Assembly: GCA_043820985.1 (NCBI GenBank)
Contig: JBDRDH010000020.1
Location: 1 to 33,967, forward strand
DNA: 33,967 nucleotides
Direction of reading: 5' to 3'
DNA from: JAAYXS01 sp043820985
Lineage (GTDB): Bacteria; Planctomycetota; Phycisphaerae; UBA1845; Fen-1342
Positions 1 to 7,617 of this stretch are shown here, piece by piece. The notes below the pieces were generated by a model. That model worked only from the letters and a program-made list of their open reading frames with translations. It made no database searches and was not told the DNA's origin. The number at the start of each line of letters is the position of its first letter. Positions within the stretch are counted from its first letter, which is position 1. The translations under genes and the position numbers were made by a program.

Positions 1-1
1 C

Positions 2-469
2 GGTGTGCTGGAAGAGCATGACATGATCGCCGAGCTGCTTAAGCCGTCCGCTACCGACGAAGCGGTGCTGCCGGTGGCGCGGCAATACTTTAATCTGCAA
101 TTGGCCTGTCCGTTCCTGGTGGATGAATCCTGTGGCATTCACGCCCGGCGACCGGTGGCCTGCCGCGACTACAACGTTACTTCGCCAGCCGAGTGGTACC
201 AGGCGCCTTACGAGCATGATATCGCCAAGATGCCGATGCCTTTGCCCTTATCCGTGCCACTAGCGCGCCTGGCCGCCGGTGTGACGGGAACCGAAGCCTG
301 CTTGATCCCGCTATCGCTCGCCCCGCATTGGTTCGCCCAGCATCAGGAATTGCGCAGCCGCCGCTGGCCGGGGCCCGAGCTGTTCGACCTGTTCCTGGCC
401 GAGGTCCAGGCGAGCGGCACTAACATGACCGATGGCCCGGATTCCGGTTCGGTCGACGATTCCCATTGA
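2..469 (+). CDS. YkgJ-type cysteine-cluster protein, C-terminal part
   Basis: The reading frame is open at the left window edge, so the true start lies outside. The visible 155 codons contain CPFL, then a cysteine six residues on and the stretch IHARRPVACRDY. This matches the C-terminal half of the YkgJ/UPF0153 family, whose conserved cysteines are thought to bind zinc or iron. The upstream part of the cysteine cluster would lie outside the window. The C-terminal 20 residues are acidic and serine-rich, probably disordered. The biochemical role of the family is not established. A GTG at position 5 is an in-frame codon and not a convincing start, since it would remove half of the cysteine cluster and has no visible ribosome binding site. 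The next gene starts 84 bp downstream on the same strand. Confidence 0.75.
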   Translation, partial: GVLEEHDMIAELLKPSATDEAVLPVARQYFNLQLACPFLVDESCGIHARRPVACRDYNVTSPAEWYQAPYEHDIAKMPMPLPLSVPLARLAAGVTGTEACLIPLSLAPHWFAQHQELRSRRWPGPELFDLFLAEVQASGTNMTDGPDSGSVDDSH

Positions 470-553
470 GTTGGCACACTTCAAGGCCGTACAATGGGTT
501 GGATGCGGATCAGCGGCCCGGAGGCCGAACTGTGGGAACTACAGGGGAACGAA

Positions 554-1360
554 ATGTCAAAGTTGATTGGTATCGTGTGCGGATTATGTCTGCTGGGGAC
601 CACGCCGGATCTGGCTGCTCAGGAATGTGTCGGCTTGGGGGATCTCGACGCGGACGGGCGCGTGCGTTTTTCCGACTTCGAGCTGCTGGCCACGCAGATG
701 ACCGGTCCGGATGTGCCGGCGGGAGCGGATTTGGACGGCGACGCGGACGCCGATCTGCGTGACGTGGCGGCGTTCGGCCCGTTGTACTACGCGAATTACT
801 TCAGTTATGGCCCGGCTCGTGACAACCTCGAAGCCGAGATGCTGGCCATGAAGCTGACCGGTCAGATGCGGGCACCTGACAAGGAGTACGAGCGCATTCT
901 CCTGGACCTGGCGCTGATCCGAGCGGAATACCCGGAGTTGATCACGGTGGTCGATGACATGGATTACGCCCCGAACCAGTTGCTGGTGGGTATCGGTAGT
1001 TCGACGCCACCCGAATACGACGAACTTAATGCGTTCTATCTGCTGGTCGATGAGGAAGTCCACACGACCTGGCGCGTCTTGACCTTCTGCGGCAATCTCA
1101 ACGCCGAGGTGCTGGCCGGTATCTACGCCGGCGTGCCGGGCGTGAACTGGACCGATCCGAACTGGCTGATTGGAACCGATGACATCATCACGATCGAGGT
1201 AATCGGGGACACCTACCGCTACAACATCGACGACGGCTTCTGGGACTGCTTCGACGGCTGCGACTGCCACCGCGAGTGGGTCCTCGACGTTGATCTGGCG
1301 GGTAATGTGATCCTGATCTCATACGAAGAATGGGGCTGGTCGTGGTGTGTGTTTGATTGA
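554..1360 (+). CDS. Small exported protein with dockerin-like calcium loops
   Basis: This is a 268-aa protein. The ATG at 554 was chosen over an upstream in-frame ATG at 494 because it follows an AGGGGA ribosome binding site at a good distance. It also places a signal peptide (MSKLIGIVCGLCLLG, cleavage near LAAQ) at the N-terminus. Immediately after the signal come two aspartate-rich EF-hand-like loops, GDLDADGRVRFSDF and ADLDGDADADLRD, arranged like a type I dockerin but placed at the N-terminal end. The remaining roughly 190 residues are acidic, rich in aromatic residues, and end in a cysteine cluster (CFDGCDC). I do not recognise a catalytic family. The protein is probably exported and calcium-binding. 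It follows the YkgJ-like gene by 84 bp and may be independent of it. Confidence 0.8.
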   Translation: MSKLIGIVCGLCLLGTTPDLAAQECVGLGDLDADGRVRFSDFELLATQMTGPDVPAGADLDGDADADLRDVAAFGPLYYANYFSYGPARDNLEAEMLAMKLTGQMRAPDKEYERILLDLALIRAEYPELITVVDDMDYAPNQLLVGIGSSTPPEYDELNAFYLLVDEEVHTTWRVLTFCGNLNAEVLAGIYAGVPGVNWTDPNWLIGTDDIITIEVIGDTYRYNIDDGFWDCFDGCDCHREWVLDVDLAGNVILISYEEWGWSWCVFD

Positions 1361-1410
1361 GGGAGTATAGAAACAGAACGCCCTTTTACCTCACCCAGAT
1401 CACCCGAGAA

Positions 1411-1881
1411 TCAAGGTTTCGGATTCGTCGCGCGCTGAGCAACTGATTCTGCCGCGCGACGTGCACGGCGTGCAAACCACCTTCGCTCGTCGGAGACCGC
1501 TAGATTCAGCAAGAAGCCGGCATCCTCCAAGCGGTCAGATTTTCCCAACTCCTTCAAGAGGCGCATCTGAAGCCAGGGTGATCTATCGCGAGCCTGGATC
1601 AATGCAGCACGCACGTCATCGTAGTACTTCCGGTCAAGGGGTTTCGCCCCGTCTGCAAATGCGTCGACTGTGCCATAGCCTTGCTCGAGAAGCGATCCGA
1701 GATAGCGACGATCCGCGGAAGGTGCATTCTAGGGGTCCAGGAACATGAACGGTTCATCAATCGCAGTGCAAACCCGCGGCCACAACCCACGAAAGGCGAA
1801 GCCACACAGAATCAAACCGGCGTACACAGACAGGCGAATCAGAAGCCGAACTCGACGGGATGTCGGAGCGCTTGTTGCCAC
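1411..1881 (-). pseudogene. Small membrane-anchored protein gene interrupted by an in-frame TAG
   Basis: Read on the minus strand from a GTG at 1881, preceded by TAAGG seven bases upstream, a single frame runs 157 codons to a TGA at 1413-1411 and is broken only by a TAG at 1731-1729 (codon 51). An in-frame TAA lies just upstream of the GTG, which supports this start. Before the TAG there is a basic stretch and a hydrophobic segment (RLSVYAGLILCGFAFRGLW) that could span the membrane. After it comes a helical, charged region (KYYDDVRAALIQARDRS, LLKELGKSDRLEDAGFLLNL) resembling HEAT-like helical repeats. Both sides read like protein and share the frame, so this is one gene with a nonsense codon, a sequencing error, or amber read-through. 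The function is unknown. Confidence 0.55.
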
Positions 1882-2184
1882 GTAAATACCTTACTCGGGC
1901 TCGATGGGTCAGCCACTTACGTATGATATGGGTTATTCCACCTTCCAACGAGACATTTCATCGCCGCGTCTGTAAGTCAGGCGGGACCTTCACCGTTAGA
2001 TGTTTTTTTTAATCTGTCTGGCCGCACCATGTCGGCGATTGAGTAGCCGCCATGGGCTGTAGCAGAGCAGGATCAGCATGGTGCCGACGCCGACCAGCGG
2101 CTATGGTTGACCGGTGTGACCCATGCCAGCGCCTTCGGCTTGGGCATGCCACATACCCACACCGAGGCATTCCTGAGGTATCCC

Positions 2185-2201
2185 CCGCCCCGCCGGGGCG
2201 G
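2185..2201. repeat. GC-rich palindrome
   Basis: CCGCCCC and GGGGCGG form a perfect 7-bp stem around the loop GCC. There is no T run on either side, so it is not a typical Rho-independent terminator. Confidence 0.5.
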
Positions 2202-2225
2202 ATTGGTGTAGGAGTGTCACGTCAT

Positions 2226-2254
2226 CCACGGGTTGCGCTACGCTCCACCCGCGG
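2226..2254. repeat. REP-like imperfect palindrome
   Basis: CCACGGGT pairs with ACCCGCGG with one mismatch around a 13-base loop. The form resembles short dispersed REP-like palindromes. Only this copy is visible in the window. Confidence 0.4.
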
Positions 2255-2444
2255 CCAGGCGCCTGCGCCCTTTCAGGGCGAACTGATTTGGTGCGGCTAG
2301 TTCTGTAGGGCGGGTTTTACACGCCGTCATCAAATCGGCGGGCAGAGCCCGACCGATCCTCACGCAATCCGCTCGCCGGCGATCGGGGCTTGGATTCGGC
2401 CGCTACTGAGGGCGGCCGCTACTTTGGGGCGTTTGTTTTGGGGG

Positions 2445-3215
2445 TTAGACCGTCGCCAGGGCCTCGGTGGGCTGTTCCTGCTGTTCCACGGTTGGCGTGG
2501 TGGCCGCGGGCCCATTCTGTTTGCGACGCCGACGGCGTTTCTTGACCAGACCCTGGCGCGGGGTGTTGGGTTCGCGTGGAGGCAAATCATACAGGATACT
2601 TCGAAGTTCACGCACCGACTCAGAATACAGATCGGCACCGACTTCCTGCCATAAACCATCGGCGCGATTGTAGATCCCGCCGCTGACCACGATGTTCATG
2701 GTTGGGCAGACGCCCACATCACGGATCAGCTCGACCAGCCGGCGGGTTTCCGGCACGCCCTCGGGCTGCGTACCAAAAATCAGCAGGACATCGGGACGCA
2801 ACTGGCCGACCAGACTGAGAATCTCGTCGATAGGTACGCCGCCACCCAGGAAAAAGATATCCCAGCCATCTGCCTGGAGCAGATCGCCAACCACCTCGGC
2901 GCCCAGCTCTTCCTGTTCGCCAGCGGCACAAGCAATAATGGCACGTTTGCCAATGCGCGACTGTTCCGGCAGATACACCTGTAACTGATCGGCCAAGGTG
3001 CGGTTAATCCGACAGGCCATATGTTCAGTAGCAATGTTAATGCGATCATCGCGATAAAGCCGGTCAACCTGGGCCATGGCGGGCAGGATCACGTCACAGA
3101 TCAACTCCTCGGCAGGAATGCCAGTACGAGCGGCATTATTCACGACACTGAAGCACTCGGATCGACGGCCGGCCAGGAGCGGCTGCATATATCGCATCAA
3201 CAGTGGTTCAGGCAT
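2445..3215 (-). CDS. Cobalamin-binding-domain protein, CarH-like without DNA-binding domain
   Basis: This is a 256-aa protein. The ATG at 3215 is preceded by TTGGAGG eight bases upstream. An in-frame extension to 3410 is open but looks non-protein-like. Residues 1-85 match the helical B12-binding cap domain, and residues 90-215 match the Rossmann-like B12-binding domain (GEQEELG, GDLLQADGWDIFFLGGGVP, PDVLLIFG, VVSGG). The C-terminal 40 residues are a basic KKRRRRRK stretch and a low-complexity tail. In the photoreceptor CarH the cap carries W-x9-EH and the lower ligand is the His of a GExHxLG motif. Here the equivalents are Tyr54-x9-Glu64-His65 and Glu102. The EH pair is kept, while the Trp and the cobalt-ligating His are absent. 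There is no MerR-type helix-turn-helix. It may bind cobalamin differently or have lost it. Its partners are unknown. Confidence 0.8.
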   Translation of the reverse strand: MPEPLLMRYMQPLLAGRRSECFSVVNNAARTGIPAEELICDVILPAMAQVDRLYRDDRINIATEHMACRINRTLADQLQVYLPEQSRIGKRAIIACAAGEQEELGAEVVGDLLQADGWDIFFLGGGVPIDEILSLVGQLRPDVLLIFGTQPEGVPETRRLVELIRDVGVCPTMNIVVSGGIYNRADGLWQEVGADLYSESVRELRSILYDLPPREPNTPRQGLVKKRRRRRKQNGPAATTPTVEQQEQPTEALATV

Positions 3216-3793
3216 GGATGTGGCCTCCAACAGAAGCTCGCCAGCAACCGCACTTCCAGGGGGCCCCGTAGGGCGTGGCGAGTAACTACTTGTGCAGCCG
3301 GCACATCCATGCTGCCGGTGTGAATATTCTCGGGAGAGCCAGCCAGCCGGCTGGTCTCCGCGGCGTACAGAGAGTGCTATCGGGCGCCAGTCAGAGCTAA
3401 TCTTGAACAAACTCAGCCACGGTACCGCCGGCCGTGGGTGGTTATCAGCCCTGGATCGGCCACTCTCCCGGTCACTCTCCTCTCAGAGCAGTCCATGGGA
3501 GTTTTTCTGGGATGTTGGCGCTGGCACCTGGTGGATTGATATTAAAGATTAGTTGGGATAAGCGACAGTACCCCGGGCACGATCTGCGCGAGGGTGGTGG
3601 CACCAGGCCGGGGGACATGGTCATCAAGCCGATCCCGGCACCACGCCGAGGTGTGCTTGACAGTGGGGCTGAGGGGCTTAACGTACAGATTCTAGCCGGA
3701 CGTGGGCCGTGTGGAACCCCCACCGAGAAAGCGGCTCCGAACCCGTCACCGGCATGGCTTGGACGACCAGATATCTCAAGGAGAGACAGGAAC
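3216..3793. other. Divergent intergenic region
   Basis: These 578 bases separate the minus-strand B12-domain gene from the plus-strand 58-aa gene. Open frames cross it, but none has a good start or protein-like composition. An AT-richer patch near 3530-3555 and a perfect TTGACA at 3657 are the only promoter-like signals I can see. Confidence 0.4.
3657..3685 (+). promoter_or_regulatory. Possible sigma70-type promoter
   Basis: A perfect -35 hexamer TTGACA (3657-3662) is followed 17 bases later by AACGTA, a poor -10 match. It lies about 110 bp upstream of the 58-aa gene. The support rests on the -35 alone. Confidence 0.25.
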
Positions 3794-3970
3794 ATGCAAC
3801 GTTATAGGAAACTCTGCCGGGCCTTGTCATACGGCGTCATCACGGTCGGGATTTTGCAGGCTTTCGAGATGCTCAATTTCTCGGAAATCATAACCAGCTT
3901 CCTGATCACAATTTTGTCCGTATTCGTCTCGCTGTTGTTTGGCGCCGACGTGAGCCAGTTCACTACATAA
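3794..3970 (+). CDS. 58-aa hydrophobic small protein
   Basis: The ATG at 3794 follows AAGGAGAG eight bases upstream, a strong ribosome binding site that separates this short protein from a longer, non-protein-like open frame beginning at 3434. The peptide starts with a basic segment (MQRYRKLCRALSYG), followed by a long hydrophobic stretch (about residues 12-50) that could form one or two membrane helices or a signal-anchor, and ends in GADVSQFTT. Short exported or membrane peptides of about this size are common in planctomycetes, but I do not recognise a family. It lies about 100 bp upstream of tig on the same strand. Confidence 0.6.
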   Translation: MQRYRKLCRALSYGVITVGILQAFEMLNFSEIITSFLITILSVFVSLLFGADVSQFTT

Positions 3971-4071
3971 CCTGATCCGCCGGGTCAGCCGGGCTGACCT
4001 CGGTAGCGGGGCGATGTTGCCAGCGCAAGATCGCATTGCTCGCACCACCAATAGGAGTCAAGGAGAGCGTA

Positions 4072-5556
4072 ATGCAAATACCCGGAATGCCTGGCGCCAT
4101 GGAAGATCCCGCCATGCGGGAGAAGGCCGAGCAGGAAGCCGAACAACTACTGGACGAGCTGAAAAAGGAAGTCAAAGCGGAAGTCAAGGATATCGGCGTG
4201 CTCCGTAAGGAGCTCCAGATCACCGTGCCGGCCAAGATCATCTCCAATCATCTGGAGCACAACTTCGACGAGCTGCGCCACGATGCGATCGTGCCGGGCT
4301 TCCGCAAAGGACGCGCCCCAATTCAACTCATCCAGAAACGTTTTGGCGGCGAGGTGCGCGAGTCCCTGACGACCACTATCATCGGGCAATCCTTCTTCGC
4401 CGTGGTTGAAAACAACGAGTTGGATGTGCTGGGCGATCCCCTGTTTCAGATCCCGGCGGACGAGGGTATCAAGCTGGTTGATCTGAACGAAGCTCTGCAA
4501 AAGTTGAAACTGCCGGAGAGCGGCGATTTTTCCTATGCCTGCGAAGTGGAAGTCAAGCCGGCCTTCGAGTTGCCAGAACTTGAAGGCATCGAGGTTAAAA
4601 CACCCGAGATAGAAATCACGGACGAAATGCTGAATAATGAGATCCTGCGGCAACGCAAGATCCGCGGGCGCTACGAACCCCAACCCGAAGGGGCTGCCGA
4701 GAAGGACGATTTGCTGGTGGCCGACGTGGTCCTGCAGGTTGAGGACAATGAGATCAAGCGCGAAGAGAACGTGCAAATCGGTGTCCGTCCCAGTGGCATC
4801 GACGGCATAGAGTTACCCAAGCTGGACGAGACCCTGCTCGGCGCCAAGATCGGTGAATCACGCACCGCGGAATGCACGCTACCCGAAGACTACGAGCGTG
4901 CCGACCTGCGCGGCAAGCCCGGGCACTTCGAGTTCAAGGTCCATGAGATCAAACGCCTGGTGCCCATGCTGTTGGAGGACTTCCTGAAAACCGCGGGTTT
5001 TGACCAGGAGCAGGAGGCCCGCGATTACCAGCGCATGCTCATGGAGAACGAGCGCGACGATATGATCGCCCGCGCCAAGAAAGAACAGGTTTACGAATAT
5101 CTGCTCAAGAGCACCAGTTTGGAATTACCCGAGCAGCACTCGGCACGCCAGACCGAGCGCGCCGTGGCCCGCCGTATGATCGATCTACGACAGCGCGGTA
5201 TGCCGGAGGGCGATATCGAAGCCCGGATTGATGAGTTACGCACCTCCGCCCAGGAGGATGTGTCCCGCGATTTGAAGCTGGGCTTCATCCTGGCCAAGGT
5301 GGCCGAGAAGCTGGAGATCGATGTGACCGACGAACAGGTCAACACCGAGATCGCCCGGATCGCCCGGCTTTACAATCGTCGCTTCGACCGCATCCGGGAC
5401 GACCTCCAGAAGCAGGACCTGTTACCGCAACTCGCCGAACAGATCCGCCAGGACAAGTGCATCACACGCTTGCTGGAAGGTGCCAAGCTTGAGTCAGTAA
5501 AAGCGGACGAATCCGCGGATAAGGAGCAGAATCCGGCTGAAGAGCAGGAGAGTTAA
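4072..5556 (+). CDS. tig: Trigger factor (ribosome-associated chaperone)
   Basis: This 494-aa protein is somewhat longer than the usual 430-450 aa. The ATG at 4072 was chosen because AAGGAG lies six bases upstream. After an N-terminal charged extension of about 40 residues, the ribosome-binding domain shows the hallmark PGFRKGRAP at residues 75-83. The middle domain (about 215-300) aligns with the FKBP-type prolyl isomerase of trigger factor (LLGAKIGE, PEDYERADLRGKPGHFEFKV) but lacks the usual FIPGFE active-site segment, so isomerase activity is doubtful. The C-terminal two thirds is the helical chaperone domain, ending in an acidic tail. The protein meets nascent chains at the ribosome exit tunnel. 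It stands upstream of clpP, a classic arrangement, although no clpX follows within the window. Confidence 0.95.
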   Translation: MQIPGMPGAMEDPAMREKAEQEAEQLLDELKKEVKAEVKDIGVLRKELQITVPAKIISNHLEHNFDELRHDAIVPGFRKGRAPIQLIQKRFGGEVRESLTTTIIGQSFFAVVENNELDVLGDPLFQIPADEGIKLVDLNEALQKLKLPESGDFSYACEVEVKPAFELPELEGIEVKTPEIEITDEMLNNEILRQRKIRGRYEPQPEGAAEKDDLLVADVVLQVEDNEIKREENVQIGVRPSGIDGIELPKLDETLLGAKIGESRTAECTLPEDYERADLRGKPGHFEFKVHEIKRLVPMLLEDFLKTAGFDQEQEARDYQRMLMENERDDMIARAKKEQVYEYLLKSTSLELPEQHSARQTERAVARRMIDLRQRGMPEGDIEARIDELRTSAQEDVSRDLKLGFILAKVAEKLEIDVTDEQVNTEIARIARLYNRRFDRIRDDLQKQDLLPQLAEQIRQDKCITRLLEGAKLESVKADESADKEQNPAEEQES

Positions 5557-5559
5557 GCT

Positions 5560-5617
5560 CAGTGGCTGGTTATCGGTATCCCCTGACCATGGGCCAGTGA
5601 AGGTGTGGAAGCCACTG
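5560..5617 (+). repeat. 8-bp perfect inverted repeat between tig and clpP
   Basis: CAGTGGCT (5560-5567) is repeated inverted as AGCCACTG (5610-5617), enclosing 42 bases that start right after the tig stop. No T run follows, so it could be an mRNA-processing or attenuation hairpin and is not an obvious terminator. The function is not established. Confidence 0.35.
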
Positions 5618-5667
5618 GAAGTCGTCCGATATATTGAGAAAAAGGCCATTTCAGCGAAGGAGAGCGT

Positions 5668-6309
5668 ATGGCTTACTGGCCTGATACCCAACGTCCGAGA
5701 ATGCAGGTGAGTCAGCCCCAGGCGTGGCGCCAGATGGGCCTGAATGAACTGCTCCTGGAAGAACGGATCATCTTCCTCGACCTGCCACTCGATCCGGGCA
5801 TCACGATCAACAGCAATACCGTGTGCTCGCACATCATCAAGAGCATGCTTTACCTCCAGGCCGTCAAGCGCGACCAGGATATCCACCTGTACATCAACTG
5901 TCCGGGCGGTGATATCGCCGACACACTGGCGATCTACGACACGATGCGCTTTCTGAACTGCAAGATCGCGACGTACTGCGTCGGGGCCGCCAGCAGTGGC
6001 GCGGCGCTGATCCTGGCGGCCGGGACCAAGGGCAAGCGTTTTGCCCTGCCGCATGCTAAGGTGATGATCCATCAACCCTGGGGCTACATGGGTGGCCAGG
6101 CGTCCGATATGCGGATCCAGGCGGATGAGATCCTGAAGGTCAAGCAGACCATCACCGAGGTGCTGGCCAAGCACACGGAACGCAGTGCCGAACAAATCGC
6201 GCGGGACATCGAGCGCGATCGCTACATGACCGCCCAGGAAGCCATGGAATACGGGTTGATCGATGAGATACTCGAAGAAGCCAAAATCGACAAAGGTAAG
6301 AAGAAATAG
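5668..6309 (+). CDS. clpP: ATP-dependent Clp protease proteolytic subunit, full catalytic triad
   Basis: This 213-aa protein starts at an ATG preceded by AAGGAGAG. It is a ClpP serine protease subunit. By spacing against E. coli ClpP (Ser97, His122, Asp171), the triad is Ser110 in GAASSGAA, His135 in KVMIHQP and Asp184 in ERDRYM. All three are present with the same spacing (25 and 49 residues). The oxyanion-region NCPGGD is also present. The GAASSGA nucleophile elbow differs slightly from the usual GxAASMGA. ClpP forms heptameric rings that degrade proteins fed by ClpX or ClpA/C. It lies downstream of tig and 15 bp upstream of a second clpP, so the two products may form a mixed tetradecamer. 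Confidence 0.95.
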   Translation: MAYWPDTQRPRMQVSQPQAWRQMGLNELLLEERIIFLDLPLDPGITINSNTVCSHIIKSMLYLQAVKRDQDIHLYINCPGGDIADTLAIYDTMRFLNCKIATYCVGAASSGAALILAAGTKGKRFALPHAKVMIHQPWGYMGGQASDMRIQADEILKVKQTITEVLAKHTERSAEQIARDIERDRYMTAQEAMEYGLIDEILEEAKIDKGKKK

Positions 6310-6324
6310 CTAAGGATGGCGCGC

Positions 6325-6948
6325 ATGACAAAGCAGAATCAGCACCTGATACCGATCGTGGTCGAGCGCGAAGGCCGCGGCGAACGTGCCTACGATATCT
6401 ACTCCCGCCTGCTCAAGGACCGGATCATCTTTCTCGGCGATGAGATCACCTCTGACCTGGCCAACGTAGTCATCGCGCAGATGTTGTTTTTGGCCAACGA
6501 GGACCGCAAAGCAGACATCCACCTGTACATCAATTCAGGTGGCGGCTCGGTTTACGCGGGTATGGGCATTTATGACACCATGCAATTTGTGCCCTGTCCG
6601 GTAGCTACATATGTGCTGGGCATCGCCGCCAGCATGGCCGCCGTATTGACGACCGCCGGCGCGCCAGACAAGCGTTTTATCCTGCCACACTCCCGGATGA
6701 TGATCCATCAGCCGCTGGGCGGTGCTCGTGGGCCGGCCACCGATCTGAAAATCGAGATCGAGGAGATGATACGTACCCAACAGCATATCTACGAGACCCT
6801 GGCGAAGCACAGCGGCAAGTCGGTTGAACAGATCACCGCGGATTGTGATCGCAATAACTGGATGGATGCCGAGGAATCTGTTTCGTACGGTCTGGTGGAC
6901 CGGGTTCTCGAGGCGATGCCGGAGACCCCGTCTTTACGCGCAACCTAG
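6325..6948 (+). CDS. clpP2: Second ClpP subunit with Asn in place of the catalytic Asp
   Basis: This 207-aa ClpP paralogue starts at the ATG at 6325, which has TAAGGA eight bases upstream. An ATG at 6316 overlaps that ribosome binding site and was rejected. Ser103 (GIAASMAA) and His128 (RMMIHQP) are at the expected positions. The third triad position, 49 residues after the His, is Asn177 in CDRNNWMDAEES, where active ClpPs have Asp. The helix-turn motif reads NSGGGSV instead of NSPGGSV. Listeria ClpP1 is a known precedent for a Ser-His-Asn triad that depends on a partner ClpP. The 15-bp spacing from the upstream clpP suggests co-translation and a hetero-oligomer in which this ring is weakly active or structural. 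Confidence 0.93.
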   Translation: MTKQNQHLIPIVVEREGRGERAYDIYSRLLKDRIIFLGDEITSDLANVVIAQMLFLANEDRKADIHLYINSGGGSVYAGMGIYDTMQFVPCPVATYVLGIAASMAAVLTTAGAPDKRFILPHSRMMIHQPLGGARGPATDLKIEIEEMIRTQQHIYETLAKHSGKSVEQITADCDRNNWMDAEESVSYGLVDRVLEAMPETPSLRAT

Positions 6949-6960
6949 ACGGAGACAAAC

Positions 6961-7614
6961 ATGTGGGGATCCAACGTGTTAGCGGCCCGCCGCCATACAC
7001 GTTATGGCATGGCGCGCGCCCGCATACTCTTCCCAGCGGTGGCCATGCTGCTGCTGACCGGCTGCTGGTCGGGACCCAATGGCAATGGCCAGCGCGAACT
7101 ACAGATGTTACGCGAGAAAGTCGCGCGACAGAACGACCAGATGGCCTCTCAAAAAGCCACGATTGATACCCTCACCGAGCAAATCAATACCATCCGAGCC
7201 ATCAAACCAGATGATCTGAAGTTGATTTTCCACCCGGTCACACTGGAGATTGAAGCTCTTTCGGGTGGCTTTGACGTGGATGGTCAGCCGGGCGATGACG
7301 GCGTCGCCGTGTATCTCAAACCGATCGACGCACAGGGCGACGTGCTCAAGGCCGCCGGCGAAATCCGCATTCAACTATATGATCTGGCCGCGGAGCCGGA
7401 TGACAACCTGATCGGCGAATATATCATCCCGGTCGCACAAGCTCGCGAACTGTGGTACGGCAAACTGATGACCAATCATTACACGGTCAAATGCCCCTGG
7501 CCCCGTTCGGCCCCGGCTCATCCGGAGATCACCATCCGGGCCACGTTCATCGACTACCTGACGCAGCGCGTCATGTCCGCCCAGGCCACCTGTAAGGTAA
7601 AGTTACCGCTGTAG
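6961..7614 (+). CDS. Predicted lipoprotein with coiled coil
   Basis: This is a 217-aa protein. The ATG at 6961 has GGAGA six bases upstream, 12 bp after clpP2. The N-terminus has basic residues, then a hydrophobic segment ending in LLLTGC, a good lipobox, which predicts lipidation at Cys36 after a long signal. An internal ATG at 7009 would give a shorter signal but lacks a ribosome binding site. Residues 45-80 form a predicted coiled coil (ELQMLREKVARQNDQMASQK). The rest is beta-rich (VTLEIEALSGGFDVDG, GVAVYLKPIDAQGDVL, ITIRATFIDYLT), suggesting an Ig- or transthyretin-like domain. I do not recognise the family. Co-location with clpP may reflect operon structure without a functional link. Confidence 0.75.
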   Translation: MWGSNVLAARRHTRYGMARARILFPAVAMLLLTGCWSGPNGNGQRELQMLREKVARQNDQMASQKATIDTLTEQINTIRAIKPDDLKLIFHPVTLEIEALSGGFDVDGQPGDDGVAVYLKPIDAQGDVLKAAGEIRIQLYDLAAEPDDNLIGEYIIPVAQARELWYGKLMTNHYTVKCPWPRSAPAHPEITIRATFIDYLTQRVMSAQATCKVKLPL

Positions 7615-7617
7615 AGT

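Larger units (their letters stand above)
1882..2444. other. Intergenic region rich in short palindromes
   Basis: No credible gene is visible in these 563 bases. They contain a perfect 7-bp GC hairpin with a 3-base loop (2185-2201) and an imperfect 8-bp hairpin (2226-2254, arms CCACGGGT and ACCCGCGG). They also hold a copy of the 'GCTCGC..GGCG.TCGGGGCT.GGATT' repeat (2369-2396) and two close copies of CGGCCGCTAC (2397-2406 and 2413-2422). The run of elements reads as repeat-derived spacer between two minus-strand genes. Confidence 0.6.

Noticed and set aside
584..1270. 228-codon minus-strand open frame
   Set aside because: It is antisense to the exported dockerin-like protein, with Val/Arg/His-rich shadow composition and no ribosome binding site.
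2052..2300. 82-codon plus-strand open frame in the repeat-rich spacer
   Set aside because: It runs through palindromic repeats, has no ribosome binding site and gives a Cys/Arg/Pro-rich translation typical of non-coding GC-rich DNA.
3216..3410. N-terminal extension of the B12-domain protein, checked for a MerR-type DNA-binding domain
   Set aside because: The 65 extra residues show no helix-turn-helix, and a strong ribosome binding site lies directly before the ATG at 3215.
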